Origin: Alloalcanivorax profundimaris | GTDB taxonomy: Bacteria > Pseudomonadota > Gammaproteobacteria > Pseudomonadales > Alcanivoracaceae | DNA length: 64,000 nucleotides | Direction: 5' to 3' | Assembly: GCF_015265435.1 (NCBI RefSeq) | Contig: NZ_JABJWH010000001.1 | Span: 1 to 64,000, forward strand | Shown here: piece by piece, positions 48,351-57,884 of the stretch | How positions within the stretch are numbered: the stretch's first letter is position 1 | How the letters are laid out: each line of letters starts with the position of its first letter | The notes under the pieces: model-generated | Told to the model about the DNA's origin: nothing | What the model saw: the letters and a program-made list of their open reading frames with translations, nothing else | Databases searched by the model: none | Position numbers and translations under genes: made by a program

Positions 48351-49019
48351 TCAGCCCACGGTGAAGGCGAGGATCTTGCTGATGTGCGCCTGGGGCCGGC
48401 CGGACTCCGCCTGCCACTGGTTGAAGGCGGCCTGGGCAGCGCGCTGGTCGCGCTGGCTGGCCGGCGCCTTGTCGATGATGTTATGGCCCTTCAGCGCCGC
48501 CACCACGTCGCCGGTGGGGTACCAGGTGTCGCGGCCCACCATGCGCAGGAAAGCCGCCCCGGAATTGCCGCCCAGCTGCTTGCCGCGTTTCTTGAGCAGC
48601 TGCCACATGCCCACGGTGTCGTCGGCGGGCCAGTCCGCCAGCCAGTCGCCCACCGACCCGTATTCCTGGCGCAGGTCCAGAACCAGCTGGGCATTGTGCC
48701 GAATCGCCTTCATCTTGCCCCAATGGCGGATCAGGCGGGTGTCCTGCATGCGCTCCTCGAGCATGGTGTCCGGCATCAGCACCAGCTTTTCCGGATCGAA
48801 GCCGAAGAAGACCTCCTCGAAGACCGGCCACTTGGCGTCCACCAGGGTATGGGTGAGGCCGGCGCGGAAGATGCGCCGGGTCAACGCCGAAAAATAGAAA
48901 GCGTCGTCGGGCTTACGCAATTGGGCCGGCGTTTTCACCGCCGGCAATTGCGCCTCGACCTGTTTGACGCCGCCCTTGCGGTTCACCGCCAGCGCCATCA
49001 GGTCCCTGAATTCAATCAT
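48351..49019 (-). CDS. DNA-3-methyladenine glycosylase I-like protein
   Basis: A 222-residue protein of the 3-methyladenine glycosylase I (Tag-like) fold: FYFSALTRRIFRAGLTHTLVDAKWPVFEEVFFGFDPEKL, MQDTRLIRHWGKMKAIRHNAQLVLDL and a C-terminal ALKGHNIIDKAPASQRDQRAAQAAFNQW. The zinc-binding Cys/His set of E. coli Tag is not evident, and it is longer than Tag. It probably removes alkylated bases. It diverges from alaA. Confidence 0.78.
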   Translation of the reverse strand: MIEFRDLMALAVNRKGGVKQVEAQLPAVKTPAQLRKPDDAFYFSALTRRIFRAGLTHTLVDAKWPVFEEVFFGFDPEKLVLMPDTMLEERMQDTRLIRHWGKMKAIRHNAQLVLDLRQEYGSVGDWLADWPADDTVGMWQLLKKRGKQLGGNSGAAFLRMVGRDTWYPTGDVVAALKGHNIIDKAPASQRDQRAAQAAFNQWQAESGRPQAHISKILAFTVG

Positions 49020-49107
49020 CGTCTTCCTCTCGCGGCTGCTTCATATACAGTATTTTCCCGCCATTGTAGAATTCCGGTCTTTACCCGGACCAGGACGGAC
49101 GAGTTTC

Positions 49108-50337
49108 ATGAGCGGCAATCGAACCACGGTCAGCAAATCCGACAAACTCCACGATGTCTGCTACGACATTCGCGGCCCGGTGCTGCGCGAGGCGCACCGG
49201 CTCGAGGACGAAGGCCACCGGGTGATCAAACTCAACATCGGCAACCCGGCGCCGTTCGGTTTCGAAGCACCGGAGGAATTGCTGCAGGACGTGATTCACA
49301 ACCTGCCCGACTCCACCGGCTACTGCCACTCCAAGGGTCTGTTCCCGGCCCGCAAGGCGGTGATGCAGTATACCCAGACCAAGGGCATTCCGGACGTGAC
49401 CGTGGACGACATCATCATCGGCAACGGCGTGTCCGAGCTGATCGTGATGGCCATGCAGGCGCTGCTCAACAACGGCGACGAGGTGTTGCTGCCGGCACCG
49501 GACTATCCGCTGTGGACCGCCGCCGTGCGGCTGTCCGGCGGCAACCCGGTGCACTACCTGTGCGACGAGAAACAGGACTGGCAACCGGCCCTGGACGACA
49601 TCCGCGCCAAGATCACCGACCGCACCAAGGCGCTGGTGATCATCAACCCGAACAATCCCACCGGCGCCAACTACGATCCCGCCCTGCTCCAGGAAATGGT
49701 CAAGATCGCCCGCGAGCACGACCTGATCATCTTCGCCGACGAAATCTACGACAAGATCCTCTATGACGACGAGGTGCACACCTCCATCGCCTCCATGGCC
49801 GAGGATCTGCTGTGCATCACCTTCAACGGCCTGTCCAAGAACTACCGGGCCGCCGGCTTCCGCGCCGGCTGGATGGTGATCTCCGGCGCCAAGTACCGGG
49901 CGGAAAGCTATATCGAGGGCCTGGACATGCTGGCCAGCATGCGGCTGTGCGCCAACGTGCCCAGCCAGCACGCGATCCAGGCCGCCCTGGGCGGCTACCA
50001 GAGCATCAGCGATCTGGTGCTGCCCACCGGACGACTGGGCCGCCAGCGCGACAAGGCGTGGGAAATGCTGGACAGCATTCCCGGCGTGAGCTGCGTGAAG
50101 CCCAGGTCGGCGCTCTACCTGTTCCCGAAACTGGACCCCAAGGTGTTCCCGTTCCAGGACGACGAGGCCTTCGTGCTCGACCTGCTGCGCCAGGAAAAAG
50201 TGCTGGTGGTGCAGGGCACCGCCTTCAACTGGCCCAACCCGGATCACTTCCGGGTGGTGTTCCTGCCGCGCCTGGACGACCTGCAGGATTCCATCGGCCG
50301 CATCGCCGAGTACCTGGACCGCATCCGCAAGAAGTAA
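49108..50337 (+). CDS. alaA: Alanine/glutamate-pyruvate aminotransferase AlaA
   Basis: A 409-residue PLP enzyme of the class I/II aminotransferase fold. NIGNPAPFGF near the N-terminus, NPNNPTG, the aspartate motif FADEIYDKI and the PLP lysine Lys244 in GLSKNYRAAGFRAGW match AlaA (YfbQ), the main alanine-forming transaminase (pyruvate plus glutamate). Length is usual. No strong Shine-Dalgarno is visible, but the start fits homologous N-termini (MSGNRTTVSKSDKLHDVCYDIRGPVL). Confidence 0.93.
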   Translation: MSGNRTTVSKSDKLHDVCYDIRGPVLREAHRLEDEGHRVIKLNIGNPAPFGFEAPEELLQDVIHNLPDSTGYCHSKGLFPARKAVMQYTQTKGIPDVTVDDIIIGNGVSELIVMAMQALLNNGDEVLLPAPDYPLWTAAVRLSGGNPVHYLCDEKQDWQPALDDIRAKITDRTKALVIINPNNPTGANYDPALLQEMVKIAREHDLIIFADEIYDKILYDDEVHTSIASMAEDLLCITFNGLSKNYRAAGFRAGWMVISGAKYRAESYIEGLDMLASMRLCANVPSQHAIQAALGGYQSISDLVLPTGRLGRQRDKAWEMLDSIPGVSCVKPRSALYLFPKLDPKVFPFQDDEAFVLDLLRQEKVLVVQGTAFNWPNPDHFRVVFLPRLDDLQDSIGRIAEYLDRIRKK

Positions 50338-50348
50338 CGCCCGTGGCC

Positions 50349-50792
50349 ATGCACCTCCATATCGACGACTTCAGCCAGGATTGCGCGCGCATTCTGCTGC
50401 AGCTGTACGCCAGCTTTCCGCGCCCCGCGGCGGTGTACGTGGAGGACCTGTGCGGCCCGGACCAGCTCGACGAGGTGGGCCTGCACAGCAAGCGCCACCT
50501 GAGTTGCCTGGGGGCCATGCTGTGGCTGGCCGAGGAAGGCTACCTGCGTTTCGGGGACACCATCTTCCAGGAGGGCATCGAGGAGGCGGTGCTCAGCCGG
50601 CACGCCTTCCTGCTGCTTACCGCGCCCAGCGATCCCTTGCCGGCGCCGCCGCCGGCGGCGCTGCCGGATTCGGTGCGCGCCGAGCGGCTGAGCCTGGCGG
50701 AGCAGCTGCACGAGGCCCTGCGCGAGGGCCACTCCCCCACCCTCAAGACCCTGGTGCGCGCCCTGCTCTCCTCCGCGCCCGCTGGTCGCTGA
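50349..50792 (+). CDS. Hypothetical protein, probable helical/winged-helix fold
   Basis: A 147-residue protein starting 12 bases after the alaA stop (a GTG six bases earlier is an alternative). The pattern CARILLQLYASFPRPAAVYVEDLCGPDQLDEVGLHSKRHLSCLGAMLWLAEEGYLRFGDTI resembles a winged-helix module, and the C-terminus ends in helices rich in Leu and Ala. No family recognised with confidence. It is likely in the alaA operon. Confidence 0.7.
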   Translation: MHLHIDDFSQDCARILLQLYASFPRPAAVYVEDLCGPDQLDEVGLHSKRHLSCLGAMLWLAEEGYLRFGDTIFQEGIEEAVLSRHAFLLLTAPSDPLPAPPPAALPDSVRAERLSLAEQLHEALREGHSPTLKTLVRALLSSAPAGR

Positions 50793-50814
50793 CGTCGAGG
50801 CGACATCGGTAGGT

Positions 50815-51006
50815 TCTCCATCGGAGGCGCGGAGTGGCGTGGCCCCCTTTCCGGGAACGCCGTGAACCCATCCCTGGGGGCTCCCGGTTTGACATCCTGT
50901 CAAACAGGGTCCCGGAAAGGGGGCCACGCCACTCCGCTTCGAGGTGAACCGCAACGGCGGGTTATTGAAAGGTGGGAGCCTCGCCACTCCGCGTCTCCGA
51001 TGGAGA
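50815..51006. repeat. Composite inverted-repeat element
   Basis: Nested palindromes fill this 192-base stretch. The outer pair is 50815-50839 with 50982-51006 (25 bases, one mismatch). An inner pair of 27 bases, 50830-50856 with 50910-50936, is perfect. At the centre a hairpin GTTTGACA-TCC-TGTCAAAC (50887-50905) stands alone. No coding potential. It resembles a miniature mobile element or an extragenic palindrome cluster, and its right end runs into the 3' end of the methyltransferase gene. Confidence 0.8.
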
Positions 51007-51924
51007 GTCCACCGGCCGAACATACCGGTAGGCGAGCGCCTTGAGCGCCGGTTCGGCGGCCTCGTCGAAGCCGGGGGCGCCGGGCAGCGCGGCCGCCAGG
51101 GTGGCGCCGGGCAGGTTGTCGGCCACCAGCGCCTGAAGCCATTCCTGGTCCAGCCAGGGCGCGTTCAGGCAGATCAGCAGCTCCGCCTCCGGCGCCAGCA
51201 GCTTGGGCAGCCGCCGCAGCACCTTGGCGTAGTCCCGCTCCACCTGAAAGCTGCCTCTCTGGGCGCTGGGCGGGTCCGCCACGATCAGGTCATAGCGGCC
51301 CAGGCTGTGCAGTTTCTTCCAGCTGCGGAACACATTGTGCGGCAGGTAGTGCGCCTCGGCGTCGCCGAAGCCGTTGGCTTGCTGGTTAGCCTGGCCCAGG
51401 GCCAGGGCCGGCCGGGACAGGTCGATGTTGACCACCCGCTCGGCGCCGCCGGCCAGGGCCGCCACGGAGAAGGCGCAGGTGAAGCTGAACAGATTCAGCA
51501 CCCGCTTGCCCCGGGCGCGTTCGCGCAGCCAGGCCCGGCCCGGGGCCATGTCGGCGAAGAAACCGAGGTTCTGGCCGCGTTCGAAATCCAGCCGGTAGCG
51601 CAGACCGCCCTCCTCCGCCCAGGGGGTGGCCGGCAACGCGCCGTGCACCACCCGGGTTTCCGCCGGGCGGCGGTGGCGGTGCTGGCACACCAGGGTGTCG
51701 CAGCCCAGGGCGGGCAGCGCCTCGCTCAGGCGCGCTTCCAGGGCGGCGCGCAGCGGCTCCGGATAATCGTCGAACAGGGTGGCCACCAAAACCGGGGGGA
51801 ACCGGTCAAGGGTCAGCCCTTCCCAGCCGAGCAGGGTCTTGCCACGGCCGTGAAAAAGGCGGTGCCGGGCGTCCTTCGGGGGAACCAGGAACGGCGCCAA
51901 TAGGTCTACGTTCTGTGGGGTCAT
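50962..51924 (-). CDS. Class I SAM-dependent rRNA-type methyltransferase
   Basis: A 320-residue enzyme of the RlmI/RlmK-like class: an N-terminal RNA-binding-like part, then the Rossmann core with [41 protein letters not shown] (SAM loop) and the [10 protein letters not shown] motif typical of RNA/nucleic-acid methyltransferases. Substrate unknown, probably a ribosomal RNA base. The last 15 or so residues ([15 protein letters not shown]) are encoded by the inverted-repeat element, so the natural C-terminus was replaced or extended. Confidence 0.82.
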   Translation of the reverse strand: MTPQNVDLLAPFLVPPKDARHRLFHGRGKTLLGWEGLTLDRFPPVLVATLFDDYPEPLRAALEARLSEALPALGCDTLVCQHRHRRPAETRVVHGALPATPWAEEGGLRYRLDFERGQNLGFFADMAPGRAWLRERARGKRVLNLFSFTCAFSVAALAGGAERVVNIDLSRPALALGQANQQANGFGDAEAHYLPHNVFRSWKKLHSLGRYDLIVADPPSAQRGSFQVERDYAKVLRRLPKLLAPEAELLICLNAPWLDQEWLQALVADNLPGATLAAALPGAPGFDEAAEPALKALAYRYVRPVDSPSETRSGEAPTFQ

Positions 51925-52039
51925 GATGCGGGGATCAGGGACGGCTCAAAGGCGGCGAGTATCGCCGCGCCCGGGCTTGAACACAACCGCCTCGCCCCCA
52001 TTGAGAACTGGCTTTTTCATTTGTGGGAGAACCTTCGGA

Positions 52040-52936
52040 ATGATGCGCATCGCGCTGTTTCTGCTGACCAACCTGGCGGTGATCGTGGTCGCCAGCATCA
52101 CCCTGAGCCTGCTGGGCGTGAATTCCTACCTGGCTCAGAGCGGCAGCGGCCTGAATCTGGGCAATCTGCTGATCTTCAGCGCCGTGTTCGGTTTCGCCGG
52201 CTCGTTCGTGTCGCTGCTGATTTCCAAGCCCATGGCCAAGTGGTCGGCCCGGGTACAGACCATCAAGCAGCCTTCCAACAGCGGCGAGAAATGGCTGCTG
52301 GACACGGTCCGCGAGCTGTCCGACAAGGCCGGCATCAAGATGCCCGAGGTGGGCGTGTTCCCGGCCCAGCAATCCAACGCCTTCGCCACCGGCTGGAACA
52401 AGAACGACGCCCTGGTGGCGGTGTCCCAGGGCATGCTGCAGCGCTTCCGCCCGGAAGAAGTGCGCGCCGTGCTGGCCCACGAAATCGGCCACGTGGCCAA
52501 CGGCGACATGGTGACCCTGAGCCTGATCCAGGGGGTGGTGAACACCTTCGTGATCTTCGCCGCCCGGGTGGTGGGCTCGGTGGTGGACAGCTTCCTGCGC
52601 CGGGACGGTGGCGGCGGGCTGGGCTTCGGCTACTACATCGTGGTGTTCATCGCCGAGATCATCTTCGGCATCGCCGCCAGCACCATCGTCATGTGGTTCT
52701 CCCGGCGCCGGGAATACCGGGCCGACGTGGCCGGCGCGCAACTGGCGGACCGCCGCGACATGATCGGCGCCCTGCAGCGCCTGAAGGCCGAGTACGAGGT
52801 GCCCAACCAGATGCCGGATTCCCTGGTGGCCTTCGGCATCAACGGCGGCGTGCGCCATGGCATCGCCGCTTTGTTCCGTTCCCATCCGCCGTTGGATGAC
52901 CGGATTCAGGCGCTCAACGAGAAACGCTACGGCTGA
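52040..52936 (+). CDS. htpX: Membrane protease HtpX
   Basis: A 298-residue M48 metalloprotease with two N-terminal membrane segments (about 6-26 and 44-62), the zinc motif HEIGH at His147-Glu148-x2-His151, two more hydrophobic segments (about 160-180 and 195-215) and the third zinc ligand region [12 protein letters not shown]. HtpX degrades damaged inner-membrane proteins together with FtsH. Two adjacent ATGs (52040, 52043) could start it; GGGAGA is 10 bases upstream. It diverges from the methyltransferase gene. Confidence 0.95.
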   Translation: MMRIALFLLTNLAVIVVASITLSLLGVNSYLAQSGSGLNLGNLLIFSAVFGFAGSFVSLLISKPMAKWSARVQTIKQPSNSGEKWLLDTVRELSDKAGIKMPEVGVFPAQQSNAFATGWNKNDALVAVSQGMLQRFRPEEVRAVLAHEIGHVANGDMVTLSLIQGVVNTFVIFAARVVGSVVDSFLRRDGGGGLGFGYYIVVFIAEIIFGIAASTIVMWFSRRREYRADVAGAQLADRRDMIGALQRLKAEYEVPNQMPDSLVAFGINGGVRHGIAALFRSHPPLDDRIQALNEKRYG

Positions 52937-52944
52937 GCGCCGCG

Positions 52945-53691
52945 CTAATCGAGCTGGCGGATGTGGTACTCCAGCTTGCCCTTGCGCAGGGCCTTGCCCA
53001 ACTCCGGGTGGGCCTGCACCCGGCGGCGCAGATGAATGCTGCGCGCCGGGTCCCGGGTGAAGGCGATCACCGCGTTGTGGCAGTCCGCGCAGGACAGCCG
53101 GAAGCGGCTGCTCCAGGCCGCCATGGTCTCCGCGTCGCCGGCGTGGCTGGCCCGGTATTCGGTGTAATCCCCGAAGTTCATCACCAGGGTGCCGTGGTCG
53201 CTGACGTGGCGTTCCAGGGTGGCCAGCCACGCCTTGTCCGCGGGCACCGCCCGGCTCACCGCCTCGTTACTGGGGGCGAACAGGTCCTCGATGATCAGAT
53301 CGAAGGGTTCGCCGTCGTAGGCCTGGAGCCAGGCCACGGCGTCGCCCAGCACGGTTTGCTCGCCGGGCTGGACCACCGAGAACACCTCCCGGGCCACCGC
53401 CAGATGGTGGGCATCCAGCTCCACCGCCACCAGCCGCTCCGGGGCCAATAGCGCGCGCAGCGGCGGCACCAGGGAGCCGCCGCCCAGGCCCAGGATCAGC
53501 ACCCGGCGCAGGCGCGCCGGGTCGCCGAGCAGGGCCGGCAGCCACAGCAGGTCCCAGACGCTGCCGGTGACCAGGCGCTTGGGGTGGAACTCCGAATGCT
53601 GCACGCCGTTGGCGAACAGCCGCATGCGGGCGCCCTGGCGACGCACCTGATAGAGCACCCCGTCTTCCCGCCGTTCCCAGATCACCGCCAT
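52945..53691 (-). CDS. Spermidine synthase-like methyltransferase-fold protein
   Basis: A 248-residue protein with the spermidine-synthase Rossmann core: VLILGLGGGSLVPPL (about 64-78), an acidic strand end VAVELDAHHLAV and a DLIIEDLF block. It lacks the full polyamine-binding N-terminal beta domain and the canonical gatekeeper loop is not clear, so an aminopropyltransferase activity is uncertain. Its start shares a base with the stop of the giant upstream gene (TGATG), so both are co-translated. Confidence 0.75.
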   Translation of the reverse strand: MAVIWERREDGVLYQVRRQGARMRLFANGVQHSEFHPKRLVTGSVWDLLWLPALLGDPARLRRVLILGLGGGSLVPPLRALLAPERLVAVELDAHHLAVAREVFSVVQPGEQTVLGDAVAWLQAYDGEPFDLIIEDLFAPSNEAVSRAVPADKAWLATLERHVSDHGTLVMNFGDYTEYRASHAGDAETMAAWSSRFRLSCADCHNAVIAFTRDPARSIHLRRRVQAHPELGKALRKGKLEYHIRQLD

Positions 53692-56573
53692 CAGAGGCCC
53701 TCGGCGCCCAGGGCCACGCCGGCCCGGTCACCGTCCGGGCGCGGTTCCGCCAGGCGCACGCGCTCCGCCTCCAGGCCCAGCTCATCGGTGAGGATGCGGC
53801 GCGCGCGCTCGGCGCGGGTTGCCGCCAGGTCCACCAGGGCGTCGCCGTCCACGCCGTCGGCGGCGTTCTCCAGCAGGCGCCGCCAGGCCTGGCGGGCACG
53901 CTCGGTGTCGTCGTCGCCGAGGCCGGCGGGGTCCGCGTCGAGACGGTCCCGATAAAGGTCCAGAATCCGTTCGCGCCCCTCTTCCCCGGTCAGGGCGGTG
54001 TCCAGGCCGCGCCAGTCGCCGCCCATCTCGTCCACCAGCCGCGCCTCGCCCAGGGCACGGCGGTCGTCGCCGTTGGCCTGGCCGGTGAGCACCAGGGTCA
54101 GGTTTTCGCGCTGGCCGAGAATCTCCGCCAGGGTGCCCAGGGCCTGGCGGGTGTCCGGCCCGGGCCGGTCCGCGCCGGCGGCATAGGGTACGTACTCCAG
54201 GTCGCCGTCGCCGCCGCCCACCAGGCCGGCGAGCATGGAAAACGGCGCCGTGGCCGCTTTCACCAGCACGTTGCGCAGCACCCGGAACACCAGACCGCCG
54301 ACGCTGAAGTCCGGGTCCGACAGATCCCCGGACAAACTCACCGGCAGGCGGATCATGCCGGAGCCGTCGCGCAGCACGGACAGGCCCAGCTTCACCGGTA
54401 TGTCCATGGCCTGGTCGCTTTGCACCCGGTCGCCCAGGTAGAAGTCGTCCGCGGCCACCAGGGTGGTGCTGTCCAGTCGCTGGTCCTTGAGGCTCACCTC
54501 GGACTGCACGTCCAGGCGGCCCCGCTCCACGCCGAAGCCCAGGTAACGGGCGGTGAACGGGGTCAGGGTCTCCATGCCGTAGCCCTTGAGGCTGCCGTCC
54601 AGATCCAGGGTCAGGGGCTGGGCGTCCACGGTCCCTTGCAGGGTCAGGGTGGCGGTGCCGTTGACCTCGCCCCGGGTGTCCACCCGGGCTTTGCCGCCGG
54701 CGGTATCGAAGTCGTCCATGTGGCCGCGCCAGTCCTCCACGGTGACCTGGTATTCCGGCGACAGGGTCAGATCCCGGTGCGCCAGCCGCGAATCCTTCAC
54801 CGACACCCGGCCCAGCCGCACCCGCCAGGGGGCGCCGCCGTCGTCCTCGGCGCCGTCGCCGCCCAGGCGCGCGCCCAGGCTCCGGCCCTGGTCGTCGAGC
54901 ACGTGCAGAAAATCCAGGCCACGGGCGGCGAGGCCGTCGATGGCCACCCGTTCGTCGCCGGTGTTCACGGTCAGGCCGTCGGCGCTCAGGTTGGCCACCG
55001 ACAGGAAGCGCCGGCCGCTCTCGGACAGGGCCCCGTCCGCCACGCTGGCGCGGCCGGTGAGGGTCACCGTGGGGCCGTCGCCGCTCACCGCCAGCGCCAG
55101 GTCGCCGCCGGCGCGGCCCTGGTCCACGGTGATCGGCACCGCCGCCTCCACCCAGGGCGACAGGGTGGCCAGGGGCAGGCCGTCGAATTTCAGCTTCGCC
55201 TTGAGGTCCAGCGGCGCCAGGCGGCCCTCGCCGGAATGGCTCAGGGTGCCCTGCTCCAGCACCTTGGTGTCGCCCTGCCATTGCCAGCGCACGCCGTCCT
55301 GGTCCAGGCGGAAATCACTGATCGTCAGGGCGCCGTCGGTGAGCGTCAGCTCCCGGGGCGTGGCCAGGGTGGCGTCGCGGAACACGGCAGCGGCGCCTTC
55401 CACGGCGAAGCGGTCCAGGCGGATGCGCCAGTCCGCCTCCCCCTGGCGCAGCTCCTCGGCGGTGTCCTCGGCGCGCTCGCGCACCTCCTCCTTGGCCCGT
55501 TCCGCCCGTTGCGGATCGTCGGGCAGGAACAGGGTGGCCAGGTCCAGGCCCTGGTCGGTGAGCACCGCCCGGGCGGCGGGATCGCGCACCGTCACCTCGG
55601 GCACCGTGAGCGTGCGCCCGGCGGTGTCCAGGGCGACGCCGGTCATCGCCAGCTCCGGCACCGTCACGCTGTCCTGGTCGCTGTCCTGGGGGCGGATGCG
55701 CAGGCCATCCAGGGTCAGCTCGCCGTTGTCCACGGTGAGGCTCTGGCCGGGCTCGGCGCTGAAGCGGTAGTCGGCGCCCAGGCCCAGCACCCCGGCCGGC
55801 ACCTGGAACCGCACATGGGGCGCCAGCAGGCGGCCGAAGGACACCAGGTCCACCTTTTCCATGCTCAGGTGGCCGTCGACGCTGAACGGCGCGAAATGGA
55901 AGCGGCCGTCCCAGTCCAGGGTGCCGCCGTCCGGGCCTTCCACGCGCAGCTGGTAGCGGTTGTCGTCCTCGCCCACGCCACGGGTGGTCAGGTCGTCGAT
56001 GGTGAAGGCCACGGGCAGGGTCAGGGTCACCGGGGCGTCGCCGGCGGCGTCGATCAGGTCCAGGCCGCCGCCGCTCAGGCGCAGGTGTTCCACCGTGAAG
56101 GCCGGCGGGCCGGCCTCCTGGTCCGCCGTCTCCGGCTCGTCGGCGGCCGGGTCCTCGCGGCCCAGGCGGGCGATGATGTCGTCCAGGTTGAGGGCGCCGT
56201 CCGCATCGCGGCGCAGCCGCGCGTCCAGCCCCTCCAGGTCCAGGTCGCCCACCCAGGGGCGCCAATGGAACAGGGAGGACCACAGCTCGGCGTTGAGATA
56301 GAGGCGGTCGAAGCGCGCCAGGGTGCCGGTGTCCGGGTCCGCCACCGAGAACCCTTCGGCGGTCACCGACAAGGTGAAGGGGTTGAGGGCCACCCGTTCC
56401 AGGGTCACCTCCCGGCCCAGCAGGTCGGTCAACCGCTCGCGGGCCTGGTCCCGGACCCAGCCGGGCAGCAGGAAGAACACCACCAGGGCGTAGAGCACGT
56501 ACAACGCCGCCAGAATCGCCAGAGCGCGGCCGCCCCATCCCCGTGAGCGCCACCACCGAGCCGGTGTCTGCAT
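53691..56573 (-). CDS. DUF748/AsmA-like inner-membrane-anchored giant periplasmic protein
   Basis: A 960-residue protein with one N-terminal membrane anchor (about 15-36) and a long periplasmic part. The DUF748 pattern is seen in the AsmA-like N-terminal region (LTDLLGREVTLERVALNPFTLSVTAEGFSVADPDTGTLARFDRLYLNAEL) and in the C-terminal block GMIRLPVSLSGDLSDPDFSVGGLVFRVLRNVLVKAATAPFSML. The last 100 residues resemble an OmpA-like domain (LTLVLTGQANGDDRRALGEARL). Relatives act as bridges or regulators in envelope lipid transport. Co-translated with the spermidine-synthase-like gene. Exact role unknown. Confidence 0.83.
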   Translation of the reverse strand: MQTPARWWRSRGWGGRALAILAALYVLYALVVFFLLPGWVRDQARERLTDLLGREVTLERVALNPFTLSVTAEGFSVADPDTGTLARFDRLYLNAELWSSLFHWRPWVGDLDLEGLDARLRRDADGALNLDDIIARLGREDPAADEPETADQEAGPPAFTVEHLRLSGGGLDLIDAAGDAPVTLTLPVAFTIDDLTTRGVGEDDNRYQLRVEGPDGGTLDWDGRFHFAPFSVDGHLSMEKVDLVSFGRLLAPHVRFQVPAGVLGLGADYRFSAEPGQSLTVDNGELTLDGLRIRPQDSDQDSVTVPELAMTGVALDTAGRTLTVPEVTVRDPAARAVLTDQGLDLATLFLPDDPQRAERAKEEVRERAEDTAEELRQGEADWRIRLDRFAVEGAAAVFRDATLATPRELTLTDGALTISDFRLDQDGVRWQWQGDTKVLEQGTLSHSGEGRLAPLDLKAKLKFDGLPLATLSPWVEAAVPITVDQGRAGGDLALAVSGDGPTVTLTGRASVADGALSESGRRFLSVANLSADGLTVNTGDERVAIDGLAARGLDFLHVLDDQGRSLGARLGGDGAEDDGGAPWRVRLGRVSVKDSRLAHRDLTLSPEYQVTVEDWRGHMDDFDTAGGKARVDTRGEVNGTATLTLQGTVDAQPLTLDLDGSLKGYGMETLTPFTARYLGFGVERGRLDVQSEVSLKDQRLDSTTLVAADDFYLGDRVQSDQAMDIPVKLGLSVLRDGSGMIRLPVSLSGDLSDPDFSVGGLVFRVLRNVLVKAATAPFSMLAGLVGGGDGDLEYVPYAAGADRPGPDTRQALGTLAEILGQRENLTLVLTGQANGDDRRALGEARLVDEMGGDWRGLDTALTGEEGRERILDLYRDRLDADPAGLGDDDTERARQAWRRLLENAADGVDGDALVDLAATRAERARRILTDELGLEAERVRLAEPRPDGDRAGVALGAEGL

Positions 56574-56730
56574 GAATCACCGTCCTTATTCATAGAACGC
56601 CGTATCCTAACACCCAACTCACCGCCATGGCCCGGCATGGTCCCCGGCGCCCGGCGGATTCCGCCCCGCCGGCCATTGCCCGTCACCGCGCCGCGACGAC
56701 AATGGGCGCTTTCCGATCGGGAGTTTTTCC

Positions 56731-57222
56731 ATGAGCGACAATTACCTGCTCAAGCTTTACCAGCGCACCGCCCGCCTGCCCAAGGGCAAGGTGCTGTTTT
56801 CGCGGCTGTTCGCCCGCCAGGCGCCCTACTTCGGCACCGTCCGGCCGCTGGTGGAGGAGCTGCGGCCCGACTACTGCCGGGTCACCTTCAAGAAGCGCAA
56901 GGCGGTGCAGAACCACATTGGCACGGTGCATGTGATCGCCATCTGCAACGCCCTGGAAGCGGCCATGGGCGCCATGGCCGAGGCCTCCATTCCCAAGCAC
57001 CTGCGCTGGATCCCCAAGGGCATGGACGTGCGCTACACCGCCAAGGCGGACAGCGACATCAGCGCCGTGGCGGAGGTGGAAGCCGGCGCCTGGGAGAACG
57101 GACCGGACGTGCCGGTGGCGGTGACCGCCCGGCGCGCCGACGGTACCCCGGTGGTGGAAGGCACCATCCATCTCTGGGTCACGGAAAAACCGGGGGTCAC
57201 CGAAAAACCGGCCCGCCCATGA
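56731..57222 (+). CDS. DUF4442 hotdog-fold (thioesterase-like) protein
   Basis: A 163-residue protein of the DUF4442 hotdog family: LYQRTARLPKGKVLFSRLFARQAPYFGTVRPLVEELRPDYCRVTFKKRKAVQNHIGTVHVIAICNALEAAMG. Members are predicted acyl-CoA thioesterases. Its 3' end overlaps the convergent hydrolase gene by 26 bases. GGAG stands about 14 bases upstream. Confidence 0.85.
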   Translation: MSDNYLLKLYQRTARLPKGKVLFSRLFARQAPYFGTVRPLVEELRPDYCRVTFKKRKAVQNHIGTVHVIAICNALEAAMGAMAEASIPKHLRWIPKGMDVRYTAKADSDISAVAEVEAGAWENGPDVPVAVTARRADGTPVVEGTIHLWVTEKPGVTEKPARP

Positions 57223-57850
57223 AGGCGGCGGCGCGGTCGGCGGCGGCGGCCAGATTGGCGTCCTGGTCGCCGCCGCTGCGTTTGCGCGGCTTGAGGTCGT
57301 GATCGCCATCGAACACCCAGTGCAGGGTCAGCGCCGCCGGCAGCGGGTAGCCCGCCACCTCCTCGCGCTTGCCGAACGGGTCCCGCTCGCCCTGGCAGAT
57401 CAGCACCGGCCCGGTGAGGTCGGGGAAATGATCCAGACGGGTGCGCTCCGGCTTGCCCGGCGGGTGGAACGGATAGCCGAATACCACCGCCCCGGCCGGC
57501 GCCGGCGTGCCCGGGGCCGCCAGCAAGTGCGTGGCCATGCGCCCCCCCATGGACTTGCCGCCCACCCAGAGCGGGCCCTGGGCCCGGCCCGCCACGTCCT
57601 CCAGCACCGCCTGGAAGCGGGCCAGCAGTTTCGGTGCCCGGTCCGGCGGCGCCTTCACGCCTTCCGCCCGGCGCCGTGCCATGTAATCGAATTCGAAACG
57701 CGCCACCGCCACCCCGCGCGCCGCCAGCAGCGCCGCCATGCGCGCCATGAAGGGGCTGTCCATGGGCGCGCCGGCACCGTGGGCCAGGATCAGGGTGGCA
57801 TGGGGCGCGCCCTCGGGGTGGTCCCACAGCAGGGCGGAAGGTTCGGGCAT
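57197..57850 (-). CDS. Alpha/beta hydrolase (KANL3/TEX30-type dienelactone-hydrolase-like)
   Basis: A 217-residue hydrolase. The motif LILAHGAGAPMDSPFM near the N-terminus, the nucleophile elbow GGKSMGGRMA, the acid strand PVLICQGERDPFGKREEV and a late His in FDGDHDLKPRKRSG form a complete triad pattern of the KANL3/Tex30-like alpha/beta hydrolases. Substrate unknown. I chose the ATG at 57850, which gives a family-typical start (MPEPSALLWDHP). Confidence 0.83.
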   Translation of the reverse strand: MPEPSALLWDHPEGAPHATLILAHGAGAPMDSPFMARMAALLAARGVAVARFEFDYMARRRAEGVKAPPDRAPKLLARFQAVLEDVAGRAQGPLWVGGKSMGGRMATHLLAAPGTPAPAGAVVFGYPFHPPGKPERTRLDHFPDLTGPVLICQGERDPFGKREEVAGYPLPAALTLHWVFDGDHDLKPRKRSGGDQDANLAAAADRAAAFMGGPVFR

Positions 57851-57884
57851 GGCCGGCTCTCCGGGTGGCGATGTATCGGGGGCG

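Noticed and set aside
49036-49050. CTG...CAG pair upstream of the DNA glycosylase, considered as an SOS box
   Set aside because: The spacer is nine bases rather than ten, and only the right half resembles a LexA site.
54420-56546. 708-codon plus-strand frame opposite the DUF748 gene
   Set aside because: Antisense shadow in high-GC DNA, no ribosome site and no motifs.
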